Made by a program: the position numbers and the translations under genes. Of a stretch of 64,000 nucleotides of DNA, positions 51,351 to 63,100 are shown one piece after another. This DNA is from Apus apus. Taxonomy: Eukaryota; Chordata; Aves; Apodiformes; Apodidae. Each line of letters begins with the position of its first letter. Positions within the stretch are counted from its first letter, which is position 1. Location of the stretch: the NCBI RefSeq assembly GCF_020740795.1, contig NC_067294.1, forward strand, positions 248,001 to 312,000, read 5' to 3'. The notes beneath the pieces were generated by a model, which saw only the letters and a list, made by a program, of their open reading frames with translations, did no database searches and had not been told where the DNA came from.

Positions 51351-53345
51351 CAGTTGCTGTCAGCAGTCTGAAGCGTTCCTATCGGTGGAAATCGATTGAA
51401 ATACTATAAAATACTGAACTAGGCCGATGTTAGATGTTAGAGGCTGCCTTTGTCTGTCATCCGAATGAAAACTGTGCCCGAGGAGTTTGCCTTAGCAGCT
51501 GCTTCACAGCGCAGCCCGGTGAGCTGTGGGGCTGCTGGTCTCACTGCAGCCCGGCAAGCACAGCGAATGCCAAGGGCATCACCTTCCAGGGCTCCTGAGA
51601 AAGGTGAGAGGCACCGGTAATTCCTCTGAAATTAAAATCCCTGATCAGATACCGAGAAGCTTTTCTTAAACAAGAGCTGCAAACAGCGCTGAATGGAGCT
51701 GGGCAAGAGGCCAGCAAGGAAAGCAGCGCGGGGGGATCGAGCTGTCTGTCTGTCTGTCTGCCTCTCTGTGCTTCTGTCCTCGGCTGATCCTGGAAGCAGC
51801 CCAGGTACAACAGAAGAGCTTTCTAGAAAAGGCATCATGGTATTGCTCCTCCCAACCACCATGTTGTTTACTTGCTTTTGAAATACTCTAGCAGAATTTA
51901 TGAGATATTCGCGTTCATGCAACAATATTAAGACCTGTTTTTCTAGATTCCGGGTTTTTTCTGTGTCTTCACATTTTGTAGCTGTTTCCATTGTTCAGAC
52001 ATCTGAAGTTATGAATCTCGCTAAACTAAATATTCTTTCATAATCTCATGAAACTGTCTCATACCCTCTGATTCCAGATATTTTCATACTCTTAAAATTC
52101 CAGTTTGAATAATCCAATAAAGCTCAATCTGGACTTTATATCTATTGTGTACTGAGAATGATCATATTACTTTTCATATATATTAATCTGCATTAATGTG
52201 TGAAATATTATCATAATATAAATAAAACCAGACAGAAATCTCTCAAAGACATTTGGGTAGGCCACGAGATAGCCCAGATAACTCAGTTACATCTCCAGCT
52301 GTACATTATCTCCCAATTCCATGTTTTCCTTTTCTTTTTCAGGGAAGGAACAAGCCCGAGTCTCCCATAGCAGGACTCCCTGAGTCCAATACCACACTTG
52401 CTGACTGCAAAACATTTCTGTGCCATGTTTCACCTGTGTGTAAAATGGGCAAGATGACATTTCCTGTGCTCCTGGCTCCATTGTGCTGTTTTCTTCATGT
52501 CTGGAAACAGCTTTGAGTTAAAGAGTGTGTTAGGATAAAAGGAAGTAAATTGTCCTTTGAGGCAGTGCATTTTTTGTGCTACAGTGAAAACTGCATTACA
52601 GAAAGGGAAATTCTGCTGAGCTGTCCAGAAAGAGAGGAGCAGCAGTAGACAAAATCCTAATTTCTCTCCGAGTGATTTAAGAGAGTATTTCTACAGCAAC
52701 AAGCACAGTTGAGAGAGCTACAACTTAATGATACACCTTATAGTAGAAATGCCTGTTGTATTACGTTAAAGCAACTGCAGTGCACTTCTGGTTCCAGGCC
52801 AATGTTGATGGTAATATTATGATGTGCTGTAAAGCAGCTTCATTCCACCTGGGTTCAGTGTGAAGCAGTTCACAGCTACACTGACCACAAACTGGAAAAA
52901 AATGGTGGTAGTAAGAGTAGTTATTTTTTTCTCTGTTTTGCTCTTTCTTTAACTGTGCTGGGAATGTCTGGGGGCATTAGTATTCTGATGAAGAGAGGCT
53001 GTGACAAAGCCTGTGACTACAGGGCCTCCTGACTCTGTGATGCTGCCAGTGATGGAGAGGGGACTGACTCCGATTGCTCCGGGTTGGAAATAGCCCCACC
53101 ATGGTACGGGGAGAGCAAACAGACGGGCGATTCATAGCGTGGCATCGTGTTGTCAGTTTTGCAGTGTTAGCTTTGCACTTCGTGTGGAAGAATGATACCA
53201 GGTGAGCAAATATTTATCTTCATGCAGGAATTGCAGATATTTGTGTGCTGCTTTGTATGTGATGTGTGTGTTCGTTTACAGAAGAACAAGCTATATACCA
53301 CTGTGATTGTATCTTATCTTCTTTCTCCATGTCTTTCCCTGGCAG
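51351..53345 (+). other. Region between the CpG island and the first PPP2R2B coding exon
   Basis: Mostly AT-rich single-copy sequence. A short TCTG run lies near 51744-51760. No exon with convincing splice sites and homology was found, although a leader exon of PPP2R2B may begin here. Confidence 0.6.
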
Positions 53346-53423
53346 GATTTGGAAACCTCATGCAGGATGTGCTGTGGTGTTTTAGTCAAGTAAAAGGAAC
53401 TATAGATATTGGGGTGACAGAAG
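53346..53423 (+). CDS. PPP2R2B: PPP2R2B alternative N-terminal exon (WCFSQVKG segment)
   Basis: PPP2R2B is the beta-type B55 regulatory subunit that targets the PP2A core to substrates, mainly in neurons. A strong acceptor (CTTTCCCTGGCAG) precedes 78 nt encoding FGNLMQDVLWCFSQVKGTID then IGVTE, followed by donor GTAAGT. PPP2R2A reads DIQWCFSQVKGAVDDDVAEA and PPP2R2D reads DFQWCFSQVKGAIDEDVAEA at the same place, just before the first WD40 repeat, so homology is clear. The exon ends with one base of the next codon (phase 1), matching the other alternative exon. The in-frame ATG at 53360 could be the start; otherwise translation begins in an upstream exon. The remaining gene lies beyond the right edge. 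Confidence 0.87.
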
Positions 53424-56400
53424 GTAAGTTTATTTTTCCTTTTGTTGCTGCCACCAAAAATAGCTTGTTTGTCATGTACAGCTTGCCTGATGAGTGTGCA
53501 GGAGGGATGTTGGAAACTGCTGGCAAAGAGCTAAGTTACACTCTCTTCATTTCTGCCTTCATTATGTTCTTATAAACTTGAAAGAGATGGGTCTCTAAAA
53601 TTACCTATTGATCCAGAAAATTCATTTGAAGGCATTATGGCTTAATCATATCAGTAGTCTTTGAAATAGATTTCCTTTTGGTTTTCAGCTGTTATTTACA
53701 GAATTTTTCAGGGAATTATGAGACAGTCTCTCCCACTATAACATCCATTACTGGAATCAGTTGGATTCTGTTTCTGGGTAACATAACTTTAACTTGGTGC
53801 TCATTTTTGTATCTGCAGTTAAAATAAAATGCAGTGTGTACACTTCTACAGATCCATGTCTGTGTGGGTGGGACTGATGCAGTTTGAGGATTTAGGAGCA
53901 CATCCCCTTTAACAACCAGTAGCTTTCAGGGTGGTTTGTGCTCCTCAGTCCTTGGGCACTTCTCTCTCTGCCAGCACACCTGCTTGGCATTCAGCCAGCA
54001 AAACTGGACAGTTGAAAAGAAATAAATACATTAAATTTGGAGGATGAATTTATTAATTCATTCATTAATTAAGTAATTAAGCTCTGGTTTTCCTATGACT
54101 GTTCTGGTTTAAACTTATTACCAGGCATTTTCCTGCACTTCCTTGATCTCATGTCACACTTTCATCTTCCTTTCTCTTATTGCATTGGCCATTAACCCAT
54201 TAATTCCTTTTCTATTTCACATTTTATTCCCCCATATCCCTCAAGGATAACTGAATCTTTTATCACACCCTTCTTCTTTTAACCCTCCCAGTACAGGCAG
54301 TGGTTTTGTGCCACAGGGAGGCCAAACAAACGGTGAAATCCCGTCTTCCTGTATGCAGAGCAGGTTGGCTTTGGGTTGCTGCCAGTGATCCTTTGCAGTT
54401 GCATGTAAATTTCTACCCTGTTTTCTTTGGAGCACCAGGGGACATGAGCTGGGTTCTCAGGGATCACCCTGCAGACTGACCCCACCATGGGCAGGCCTGA
54501 TAACTGGAGTGTGAGGGTGCTGCCCATCAGGACTAAGTTGCATTGGCAGGACTGGGCCAATGTTTTCTACCGGAGTGTGGACACAACTGATAGAATTTCA
54601 TCCCTCCATCTGAATGGTTTTGGGCTTGAGAATAATGATGGGAATTAGCTTGCTAGCCAGTGCAGCAATGCCCAGGAAAATGTTGCCAAAAATACAACTG
54701 CTCACAGCTCCTTGTGTGGATATTAAGATAATAAATGCAGGTAATGGGTTGGCCTATTAGATATTGTATTGCCTGAAGTGTGATACTTTCTTTAAAAGCA
54801 CAGTCTCATAAGGCTGAGAAGAGATCTGAATCAGCCCAAGCCACTGACAGCAGAGCTCTGACTTCTTCTCCTGGTGGGAATGCCACTCTGCTTGGAGTAC
54901 TGTCATCTGTTTTGCTTCAGTGGCAGTTCTCTGCTGTGCTGCTTTTGCAGAGGAGCAAAACCTGTAACCTCTAGAGACTACAGTGGGGCACAAAACTCAT
55001 GAGAATGAACAGATTGGTCTGTGTGCAGTGGATGAGCATGTCCGTGGTGCAGCAGCAGGGCCCTGAAGATGCTGTCCTCAGGTGACACAGCGTGTGCTGC
55101 CCTCATCTCAGGATATTCACCTGCATGTGTTGTGTAAGCTGCTCCGGAGCTGTTCTCAGCTGGCCCTAGCCTTCTCTAAAGGCATCCCAGCTCCAGAACA
55201 TTAGTTCAATAAGTTGCTTGAAAATTCACATTATTTTCCAGGTTTTGTTGTACATTATTATGAAAGTGGTAACTGAGCTGCTGTGATTATTAGAGATGGG
55301 TAATTGCAGTTTTCACATCTGTCATGTGATTTAATTATGCACATCACACCTAACTTGCTTCTAATTTCAGCTGGAGGTGACACTTGTCACTTTCTCAAGT
55401 AAACCTGGATTTAGTTTCTAAGTGCAGTTAAGCAGCAGAGTTGCTTCAGAGACGATTGTTTACATTTCTAGGCTATTCTATGAAATATTTTCATTGTGTG
55501 AGTGACATCGACACATAAAGTGACTTTCCAAGAAAAGTGCTTTATAAAATACTGTCTCTTTATTTCCTATCTTGTTTCTTGGAGTGGACTGGAGACACAC
55601 AATAGTACACAACAGCTTTCATTGCTGCCTGACGCAGTCAGAGCAAGCTGTCATCTCTAAGCAGGAAGGCTCTCATTGCTTGCAGCCCAGACCTCGATTT
55701 TTTTTCTGCATCCAGAGAGGGTTTAACGAGAAAGATGTTGAAGTGAAATGAAAAGCTCCTCTCTTAATTGGCACAGGTGTTTTCCATCTCTTGGTATAAG
55801 TGCATTGGTGCTGTGATCTGCCAGTGACAGTAGAAAGCCTGCAGCCAGATGATGAATCCAGGCAGCCCTATGACCCGGTGCTCCACAGGAGGCAACCACA
55901 GCAGGAGAGAAGGGTGAGTGGTTTGGTCCTAAACCAAAACCTTGTCTTTAGAGTAATTAAGCAGCAGGAAAACGGGGGTGGGAGCACCACCAGTTTACCA
56001 CATTATTTACTTCCAACCTGCCCTCCTGACACTGTGATATTTTCCATTCTGTGCCCCTGAGCACAGGGTGAGCTTGGAATGCGCTTGGCTGTGGGAGATT
56101 TCTGCCTTAAACAGTAGGTTGTGATTGAAAAAAGAAGTTCGAAATATTGATCTAGATCTGTTCTGCTGAAATGCTGCAGGTTTAGCTGGATATTGAAGAG
56201 TGAACTAGGAGCGCTGTCTGAGAGGAAATCACGGCTTTATTCTGTGGCTGGTTTGCATGCTGTGGTTCGCAAGTGCCTCTCCAGTGGCTGCTGCTGGTTC
56301 CCTGGGCTAGCAACACCCCCTGAACGCCCGAGAGCGGGGGTCGGGCGGCCCTGCCCGGAGCGTCGGGAGGGGCCCTGAGACCCCTCCGGGCAGGAATGCC

Positions 56401-56859
56401 GAGGCTGCGCTTTGCGTTCTCCCGGGGGGAGCCGGAGCGGCGGAGCGGGAATGGCCTCAAGCGCCTCGGTCCCCCCGCGGGTGACGGGTCCCCCCGCGGC
56501 CGCTCCCCGGGCCGGGGAGGGCTCCGAGGCTCCGCGGAAACGCGGCGGGGGGCGGGCCGGGGCTCCCCCCGCAGCACGGGCCGAGGCGCGGGGTGTGTTT
56601 GCGGGCCGGACGGGCTGAGTCAGCGCTCCCGGCCGCGCCTCCGCCGCTGCGGCCGCCGGGGCCATGGGGAGCGGCCGGGCCGGGGCCCCCGCAGCCGGGC
56701 CCCGCCGTGCAGGCTGCCCGGGCACCCGGCGGTGCTCATGGCCTGAGCAGGGCTTGCCTTACTTCCCTCTTCACTTGTAATGTTTCCTTAAGCGTCGTGT
56801 GGCTTTATTTCCTTTTCGTTATTATTTTAATTTATTTTTTTTAATCGCCGCCTTGGAAG
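53424..56859 (+). other. PPP2R2B: PPP2R2B interval between alternative exons
   Basis: Intronic for the upstream isoform. From about 56.3 kb a CpG island begins. A frame at 55800-55915 ending before a GTGAGT donor looks exon-like, but its phase does not fit the downstream gene. No other feature is recognised. Confidence 0.6.
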
Positions 56860-57150
56860 ATGAAATGCTTCTCGCGCTACCTGCCCTACATCTTCAGGCC
56901 GCCCAGCGCCATCCTCTCCGCCAGCTGCCACGCGGAAGGTACGCGGGGGCGGGGGGCAGAGCCCTGCGGCGGGGGCCCCGCTCCGGGCGGGGGAAGCGGC
57001 TGCTGTGGGCTGGTGTGGATCGCGGGAGGAGGCTGGAAAGGCAGAAAAAAAGGCTCGGCGTGCGTCCTGAAGGCTGAACAGATCATGACTTTGGGTGTTC
57101 TGCTGGTGCCGCTCCGGTAGCGGTTATCTCTGCGCCCCTTGCGCACGCAA
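56290..57150 (+). promoter_or_regulatory. PPP2R2B: CpG island at the PPP2R2B Bbeta2 exon
   Basis: High GC and CpG density surround the Bbeta2 leader exon, as expected for its own promoter. An upstream reading frame (56664-56780, 38 codons, in a GCCATGG context) would lie in the leader. A T-rich stretch at 56800-56850 interrupts the island just before the exon and could instead be a splice polypyrimidine tract ending in AAG right before the ATG. Confidence 0.6.
56860..56938 (+). CDS. PPP2R2B: PPP2R2B alternative first coding exon, Bbeta2 leader
   Basis: Encodes MKCFSRYLPYIFRPPSAILS then ASCHAE and one base, followed by donor GTACGC. Mammalian Bbeta2 begins MKCFSRYLPYIFRPPNTILS and SSCHTE, as I recall it, so the match is close. 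The known Bbeta2 leader is a cryptic mitochondrial-targeting sequence that brings PP2A to the outer mitochondrial membrane in neurons and promotes fission. The basic and hydrophobic pattern is kept here. The exon ends in phase 1, the same as the exon at 53346, so both can join the shared WD40 exons outside the window. The Bbeta1 leader (MEEDIDTRK in mammals) was not found and probably lies further right. Confidence 0.9.
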
Positions 57151-60100
57151 GCCGGCAGCAGGACCGGCTTGAGGAGGAGTTTCTAGTTCTGGTGCACGTT
57201 TTTGAGGTTTATGTAGTTTGTAAATGTGGCCTTTAATTCATCTGTACATTCCCAAGAAAATGAAAACATCCTATCGAGCACTTCCTGCGTTCGGTTACCT
57301 CTGTCCTTTCCCTCACTCGGTAAAGGCTGTTTTCAGGTCTTGGCAAAACGGCTCTGCAGCTATTTGGGATAAATGGAATGTTCTCAGCAGTGTTTGAACT
57401 TTGTATTTCCTGGGCAGGAATGCAAAATACCAGGTCTGTCTGCGCCGAGACTTCAGCGGGACTTTTTCCATAGGGAGTGCTGGTTTATGCTGATTTATAA
57501 CCCAGTGTGATACGAGTGTGCGTTTGCTGTGCGTGAACTGTCAGGCAGTTTTGTGAATCATCTGCAGTTGTCCAAACAGCTCCACGGGATCAAAATTCCA
57601 CAGCACTGCTGCTCCCCTGCATGGAAGCACAGCGCTTTCCTCACGCACCAGGGTCAGTTAATGAGGAAAAACACCCCTCCTGTCACCCAGCTCTTACAGA
57701 GCCATTCATCTCCTTCCAGCCTGTGTGCATGAACTGAATGGCCAACCTCTCCCGAGAGCAAAGGGAACAGCCAGGCAGGCACTGTAGGGATGGATGCTCA
57801 GGGCTGCTTTTGAGACGACTGGCTTCGGTCTCTGCCCCCTCTGTGTATCTAAAGCACTGTGTGTAAAAATCAGCATTGTGGGGAGTACCTTCTGCTCCTG
57901 ATGCCTTGAACAAGAATATTGCAAGGCTGAAGATAAGGAATGGAAGGGTGAAGCAGGAAGGACTGGGCAGTAGATGATGACACTTCAGACTAAATAATTA
58001 TACCTACTTAGTTTGATATATTTTAGTCCAAGCAGGCAGTATGGAGGTTTTTTAAGATTTATTTTATCTGAAGTTCTGAGCAGATAAAATTATCCCAATA
58101 AATAACTCAGGCTAACTCTGGAGTTCTTTGAAAATTTCTCTGAAGTTCTCTCTTGTTTTCATTTTTACTTTGTCCAAAGGCACAGCTCCTTAAGGTGTTC
58201 TGAATAAGTAACATTTGGATTGTTCTAGTGAAACAAGTAATTTGGTGGAGAAGGAGACCTCACTCTTTCAGGGAAGGTCATGTGGGACTACTGAGAGCCA
58301 AAAATTAATTCAAGAAAGAATGTCACTCCAGTGTGCTATCTGTGCTTCTCCATTGCAAACAATACATAAAGAATAAAACTTGTAAAGTACTGTTTCTCAG
58401 ACCAATTATCAGATTCATCTGATTAGCTCCAGGTGAAATGGAGATCTGGAGCATTCAGATGACTTGCAAGCTAAATTGCTTGCAGAACTGAGAGGAGAGC
58501 CCAGGTAAGAGCCTGACTCCTGCCTCAGTCCTCTGAAGTGGATAAAAAGGCCAGTGTAGCCTCCAAGAACCCTCAGCATAGGGTGTGCAGCAGCATCTAG
58601 TGCTCTTACCTCCTGAGTTACCAAGTTGCAATTTGGTATCTCTGGCTCACTCACGGAGGAGTGCAGACTCGCAAATGGACAAAACTATTTATGCGGTGAA
58701 GCTGTGATGCCTCAGGGAACAGATTCAGTCAGATGCTGCCCTGGTCAGTCCTTCAACTGTGCTTTACTCCACAGACAGACTGAAGGCACAGGACAGCTGA
58801 GCCTAGTGAAGAGTAAAGGCTCCTCTCCTCCCTCAGCCTGGCAGAGACATCCTTCTTAGCCAGAGGAGAAACTCCTTGGAGTCCCTGCACCACACTCTGT
58901 GCTCACCCCTTCCTGGCAGAGGTGTTCCTCCAGAGACCCTTCTGATCCCAGCTCCATCCAAAGCTAGCCCTGAAATCCTTATTACCTCACTGTCAGAGTT
59001 CTGTTCTTCATTCATCCCAAACTCCTAGAGTTATGACTGAGAGATCTAGTTCAGCAGAGAGCCTGGAACAAACTGTGCACCAAGCTGTAATAAACCTGAA
59101 ACTCAAGTCCATGTGTTTATCTTCTTCTGGCACTGCCTATGACAGGGGTTTAGAAAGCTGCAGCTGAAGTCTCCTCATTTTGCTCAGCCCAGTCTGTTAC
59201 AGGCTCTGCTTTGCTGGGAAGCTGCAGGCCTTGGCTGGCACTTGCCATGGATATGATCCAGTGGCATCACTGTTGCTGTGGAGGTGTGGGATTGTGCTCA
59301 TGAAGGGAAGGAGAGGATCCATCTGCAGAGAGGTGGTGCAAGTGGAGTGCCATAGGTGGGGAGGTGGTGTGGCTGAGCAGGGGAGGAGCTGGCTCCTCTC
59401 CTGGGCTCATTGTTGCCATCACCCTCCTGCTGCTCTTTGCAGTCCTGAAGCACCAGCCCTCAGACCACAGCACCTGTCTTAGGATGCAGCAACTTACAGC
59501 ATGTGTGCATTGAGTTCTTCTGGGAACACTGGGTACTGGGGCCTTACCAGCAGAGCTCAGGGGCGTTCAGATGTGGGGTTGCTGTGGCGTGCGAGTTCAG
59601 TTCTGCTCCAGGGCACATGCTTGTGTCCTGGTGACCTTAGAGAGGTGCCTGTGGCTGGGCTGAGTAACAGCAGCTGGAGACACCTGAGCCCTCAACACTG
59701 TCCTTTGGACCCTGACTGTGACTCTTGGACTGTCTTTGGATGAGGAATATTGCCATAGAAAAGCAATTATTGATATATTACTTAAGATGCAAAACAGGTA
59801 TTTGGTCTGCCTTGTTCTCATGCTGGTGTGTGCACTGACAATTGATCCAACTATATTTTTAATGTGGAATTTGTACTGTGGGCTTTTTATAATTTATTAT
59901 ATGCTGGAAAAGGGTTAAATGACAGAGGGACTGGTGCCTTAACAGGACTATGTATGTGTTAGTATCAGGCTTGCTGAGAACTGGGAATAGGCTGCAGTTG
60001 CTGGACTTGGGATGCAAGTTTACAAAATACAACACTTCAGGACCAACACACACATACTGATCAAAACAACTGCCTGGTTTTCTTTAAATGCAATTTTTAA

Positions 60101-63100
60101 TTTCTGCAACATGTTTAACTCAAGGATATCAAAGATAATTTAAATCCTTTGCTAAATAACCTTCAAAAAATGCCTTTGAATTAAGAAAACAATATCCTTT
60201 CCTGCAGACAAGGAAGCAAGCACAAAGATGGGAAGTGAGTTCTCTGAGGTCATACAGTCACCAAACATTGAGTCATGTATATGTTTTTCTTCCAGAATTT
60301 AAACAGAAACATTTTTGTGTGCTTTTCTGAGCAGGGTTGGAAATGTTGGCTGTTCTGCATAAGTATTAATTCTTTTGAATACTTCAATTTATGTTTAGAC
60401 ACGTAATAGTTATTTCCTAACCTTAAAACCTGTTACTGTGTTTAGAAGATCGTTAACTGCATTATTAATTTGACAGGTCAACAACTTGAATCCATTTTCA
60501 GTAACTTCCAAATTTTTCCAAATCTGGTTGACATCATTGAGTTGGCTTGAAGGTCTGAATCACTTTATATTTCACACTGAACATTTTTTATTCATGCAAA
60601 TAATTTGGAATTACCAAACCAGCAGCTTACAGAAATGTGCATGACGAGTAGTGGTAGCCCAAGCACAAGGTTTGTAATCATTGGTGTGGAATTCTGATGC
60701 TGGCTGTTGTTTTTTTTTTTTTTCTCATGGTGGAAAAAAAAACTTCACACTGTTTTGTGGATAGATTTCTACTTGCTTGGGAAATAAAAACCATAGAAAT
60801 AAAACTTCTTATGCCCAACACATCCCAACCTGAGACGGTGCACAACGGGTACAGCAGGTTTGTGTGTGTGATACAAACAGGAGAAGCCACTGCTAGTAGC
60901 AAAAGGCTCTGAAATACTGCCATGCTTCATCCTGGATGCTGTCAGCTGCAGATGTGAAAGGAGGAATAATTCCATTCAAATGTGACTCATGTTGGAGAAC
61001 AACAAGGGAGGGAGCACAGGAAGGTCCTGAATCACAGCTGCAGAAGTGGAAAACAAAGGGCTGGCTATACAAGTAGCACAGGCCATGGTCTGGGTTTGGC
61101 TCTTGTTAGTTACCAGCTTGACTGTCTGTATTAGGTGAAGGCTGTGGCACTGCTGCCCTCTGGACTGGGCATCTGGTGCCTCTCCTGGAGACCTGGCTTG
61201 GCCGGGAGGGGCAGGGGCTGGAGCTTCACCCCTTCCCACCTGCGCCCCATGGAGCTGCTGGCACAGCAGGCTGGGCTGGCACATGTTCCTCCAAAATCAA
61301 AGTATCGGGTCAAGGTTGAAAGCAAACATAGGTAGATTTCTTAGTGGCATTTTGGAAGGAATCAGAAAAAAAAAAGCATTGAAAAGTCCCTTGGGAGTCA
61401 TCTAGTGAGATTAACTGTGCTTATTGGTAAAACTGACCTTGTACAGAGATTCTTGTAAAAGATCTCCATCCATGCCAGATCTGGTCTGGAATCTTACTCC
61501 CATCCAGCTGTTCTCTAGACTCTTCTAATTTAGCAATAAATGAATTAATTAAGTGACTTGAGATTTTTGAGGGGGAGAAAACCATTATGCCATATTGCTT
61601 CTCCCAGGACTTCAGGGACAATCTTTTTCTGTTCTCTGAAGCCTTTCACAGTTCTACATTTCTCAGTTTGTGCCCAGGCTTTGCAGTGGCACTTCTGGAG
61701 GTTCCAGCAGAGGTGACACAAAGGCTAGCATCTCTAATCTCATATGTTTGGGCTGATTTTTAGCTCAAAGGTGCTCTTAAGCTGGAGGGTTAGCTTTTTT
61801 TAGGGGTCTTTAACATGAAAGCATAGCCAGAGGCACCTTAAAACTAAGCCTTTTACACTGGGGGGGACCCCCTAGGCTAAACTTCTGGCTCTTGGAATAT
61901 TTTTGAGTGATGCATGTAAAAAATAATAATTTCCAGACAGAGGATTCCTCTGTGGGTGACCACAGAAGGTAAGTTCAGATTTTATGTCTTGTCATATTTT
62001 GATCAGAGGACTAGGCCAGTTAACAAGGTGAAGGGGAGTCTGCCTGGGAGGTGTTGAAAGGAAGGCTCCTGAAGGCAGAGGCCGGGCGGCGGGAGGCGGA
62101 GCAGCCGCGGGACCCGCTGCTGGGGGCGGCCTCGCTGCCCTGCCCGTGTCTCCGGGACCCTGGGCAGAGCAAACCCTGCTCTGGACACCGGGAATTCTCC
62201 GGAGGGCAGGACGCTGCAGCCGAGGTCCTTGGCCTGGAGTGAACCTAAAAGAGCCAATTTTGTGTCTTCTCTTTTGAAGGCTTTAACTTAGTTACTGTGG
62301 TGACACTGACACTTGCCACCAGCCTGTCAGTTTTGTCCCTGCTGTTGTTGACCACAAGTGGGTTTGTCTCTCAGTGAGTCATTCCTGTGGCTTCAGCCCG
62401 AGTTAATCAGGCACCAGCAGTTGGGAGCTTCACTGAAGTCCTGAATTACCCTGGAGTAAAACTCGCAAAATTAAATTTGAAGCCGTGTTAATAGTATCAA
62501 TGGTATATGCATTAGAGGTACAGTAACATTGTGTAAGTATGCAAATATGGTTTGGTGTAACTAATAGTCTATAATTACATGAAGAGAGGCCATTAGTTTA
62601 AGGCTGATGGAGGAGAACACTGAGTTAAGATTGAGCTTTCTACTATAATTGCATTTCCTGATTTAGCTGTTCTTTAATTTCTCAGCCTGAACACCATATC
62701 AGCCCTTGCTTTTTAGTGAAGAACATCAGACTTGTGCAGGGATCCAACTGCCTGGTCTGCTCTTTCCATAACAGCAAATGAGGTTAATTTTGTGCAGCCA
62801 TGAAGAAGTTGATTGTTGCTAAGGGAAAAAAGGCAAATTCCTGGTCCAAAATACTGGGCATAATGTCAAAATGAAGCATGGTATGTGAAAACTATTTCTT
62901 CTCCCCATGAGAGCAAGGCCTCGTTTCTACTCCATCCATTTCTCTTTATCCACTGCTGTTCCCTTGGAGGAGGTAAATCCCAGGACTCTCCCTGCAGTGC
63001 CAGGCATGGGACGGGAGATGTGCTGCAGCCTCAGGGAAGGGGGACCTGCAGACACATCTCTGAGCTCCTTTAATAGGAGAAATTATGAACTTGGTGTGAC

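Noticed and set aside
50247-51409. Long overlapping frames (240-280 codons) on both strands at the 50-51 kb island
   Set aside because: They are open because the 17-bp minisatellite and CpG-rich flank contain no stop codons in any frame. No conserved domain is seen.
55800-55915. Exon-like frame ending at a GTGAGT donor upstream of the Bbeta2 exon
   Set aside because: The open frame ends in phase 0, whereas the shared PPP2R2B exons need phase 1. The phase-1 frame contains a nearby stop. No homology was recognised.
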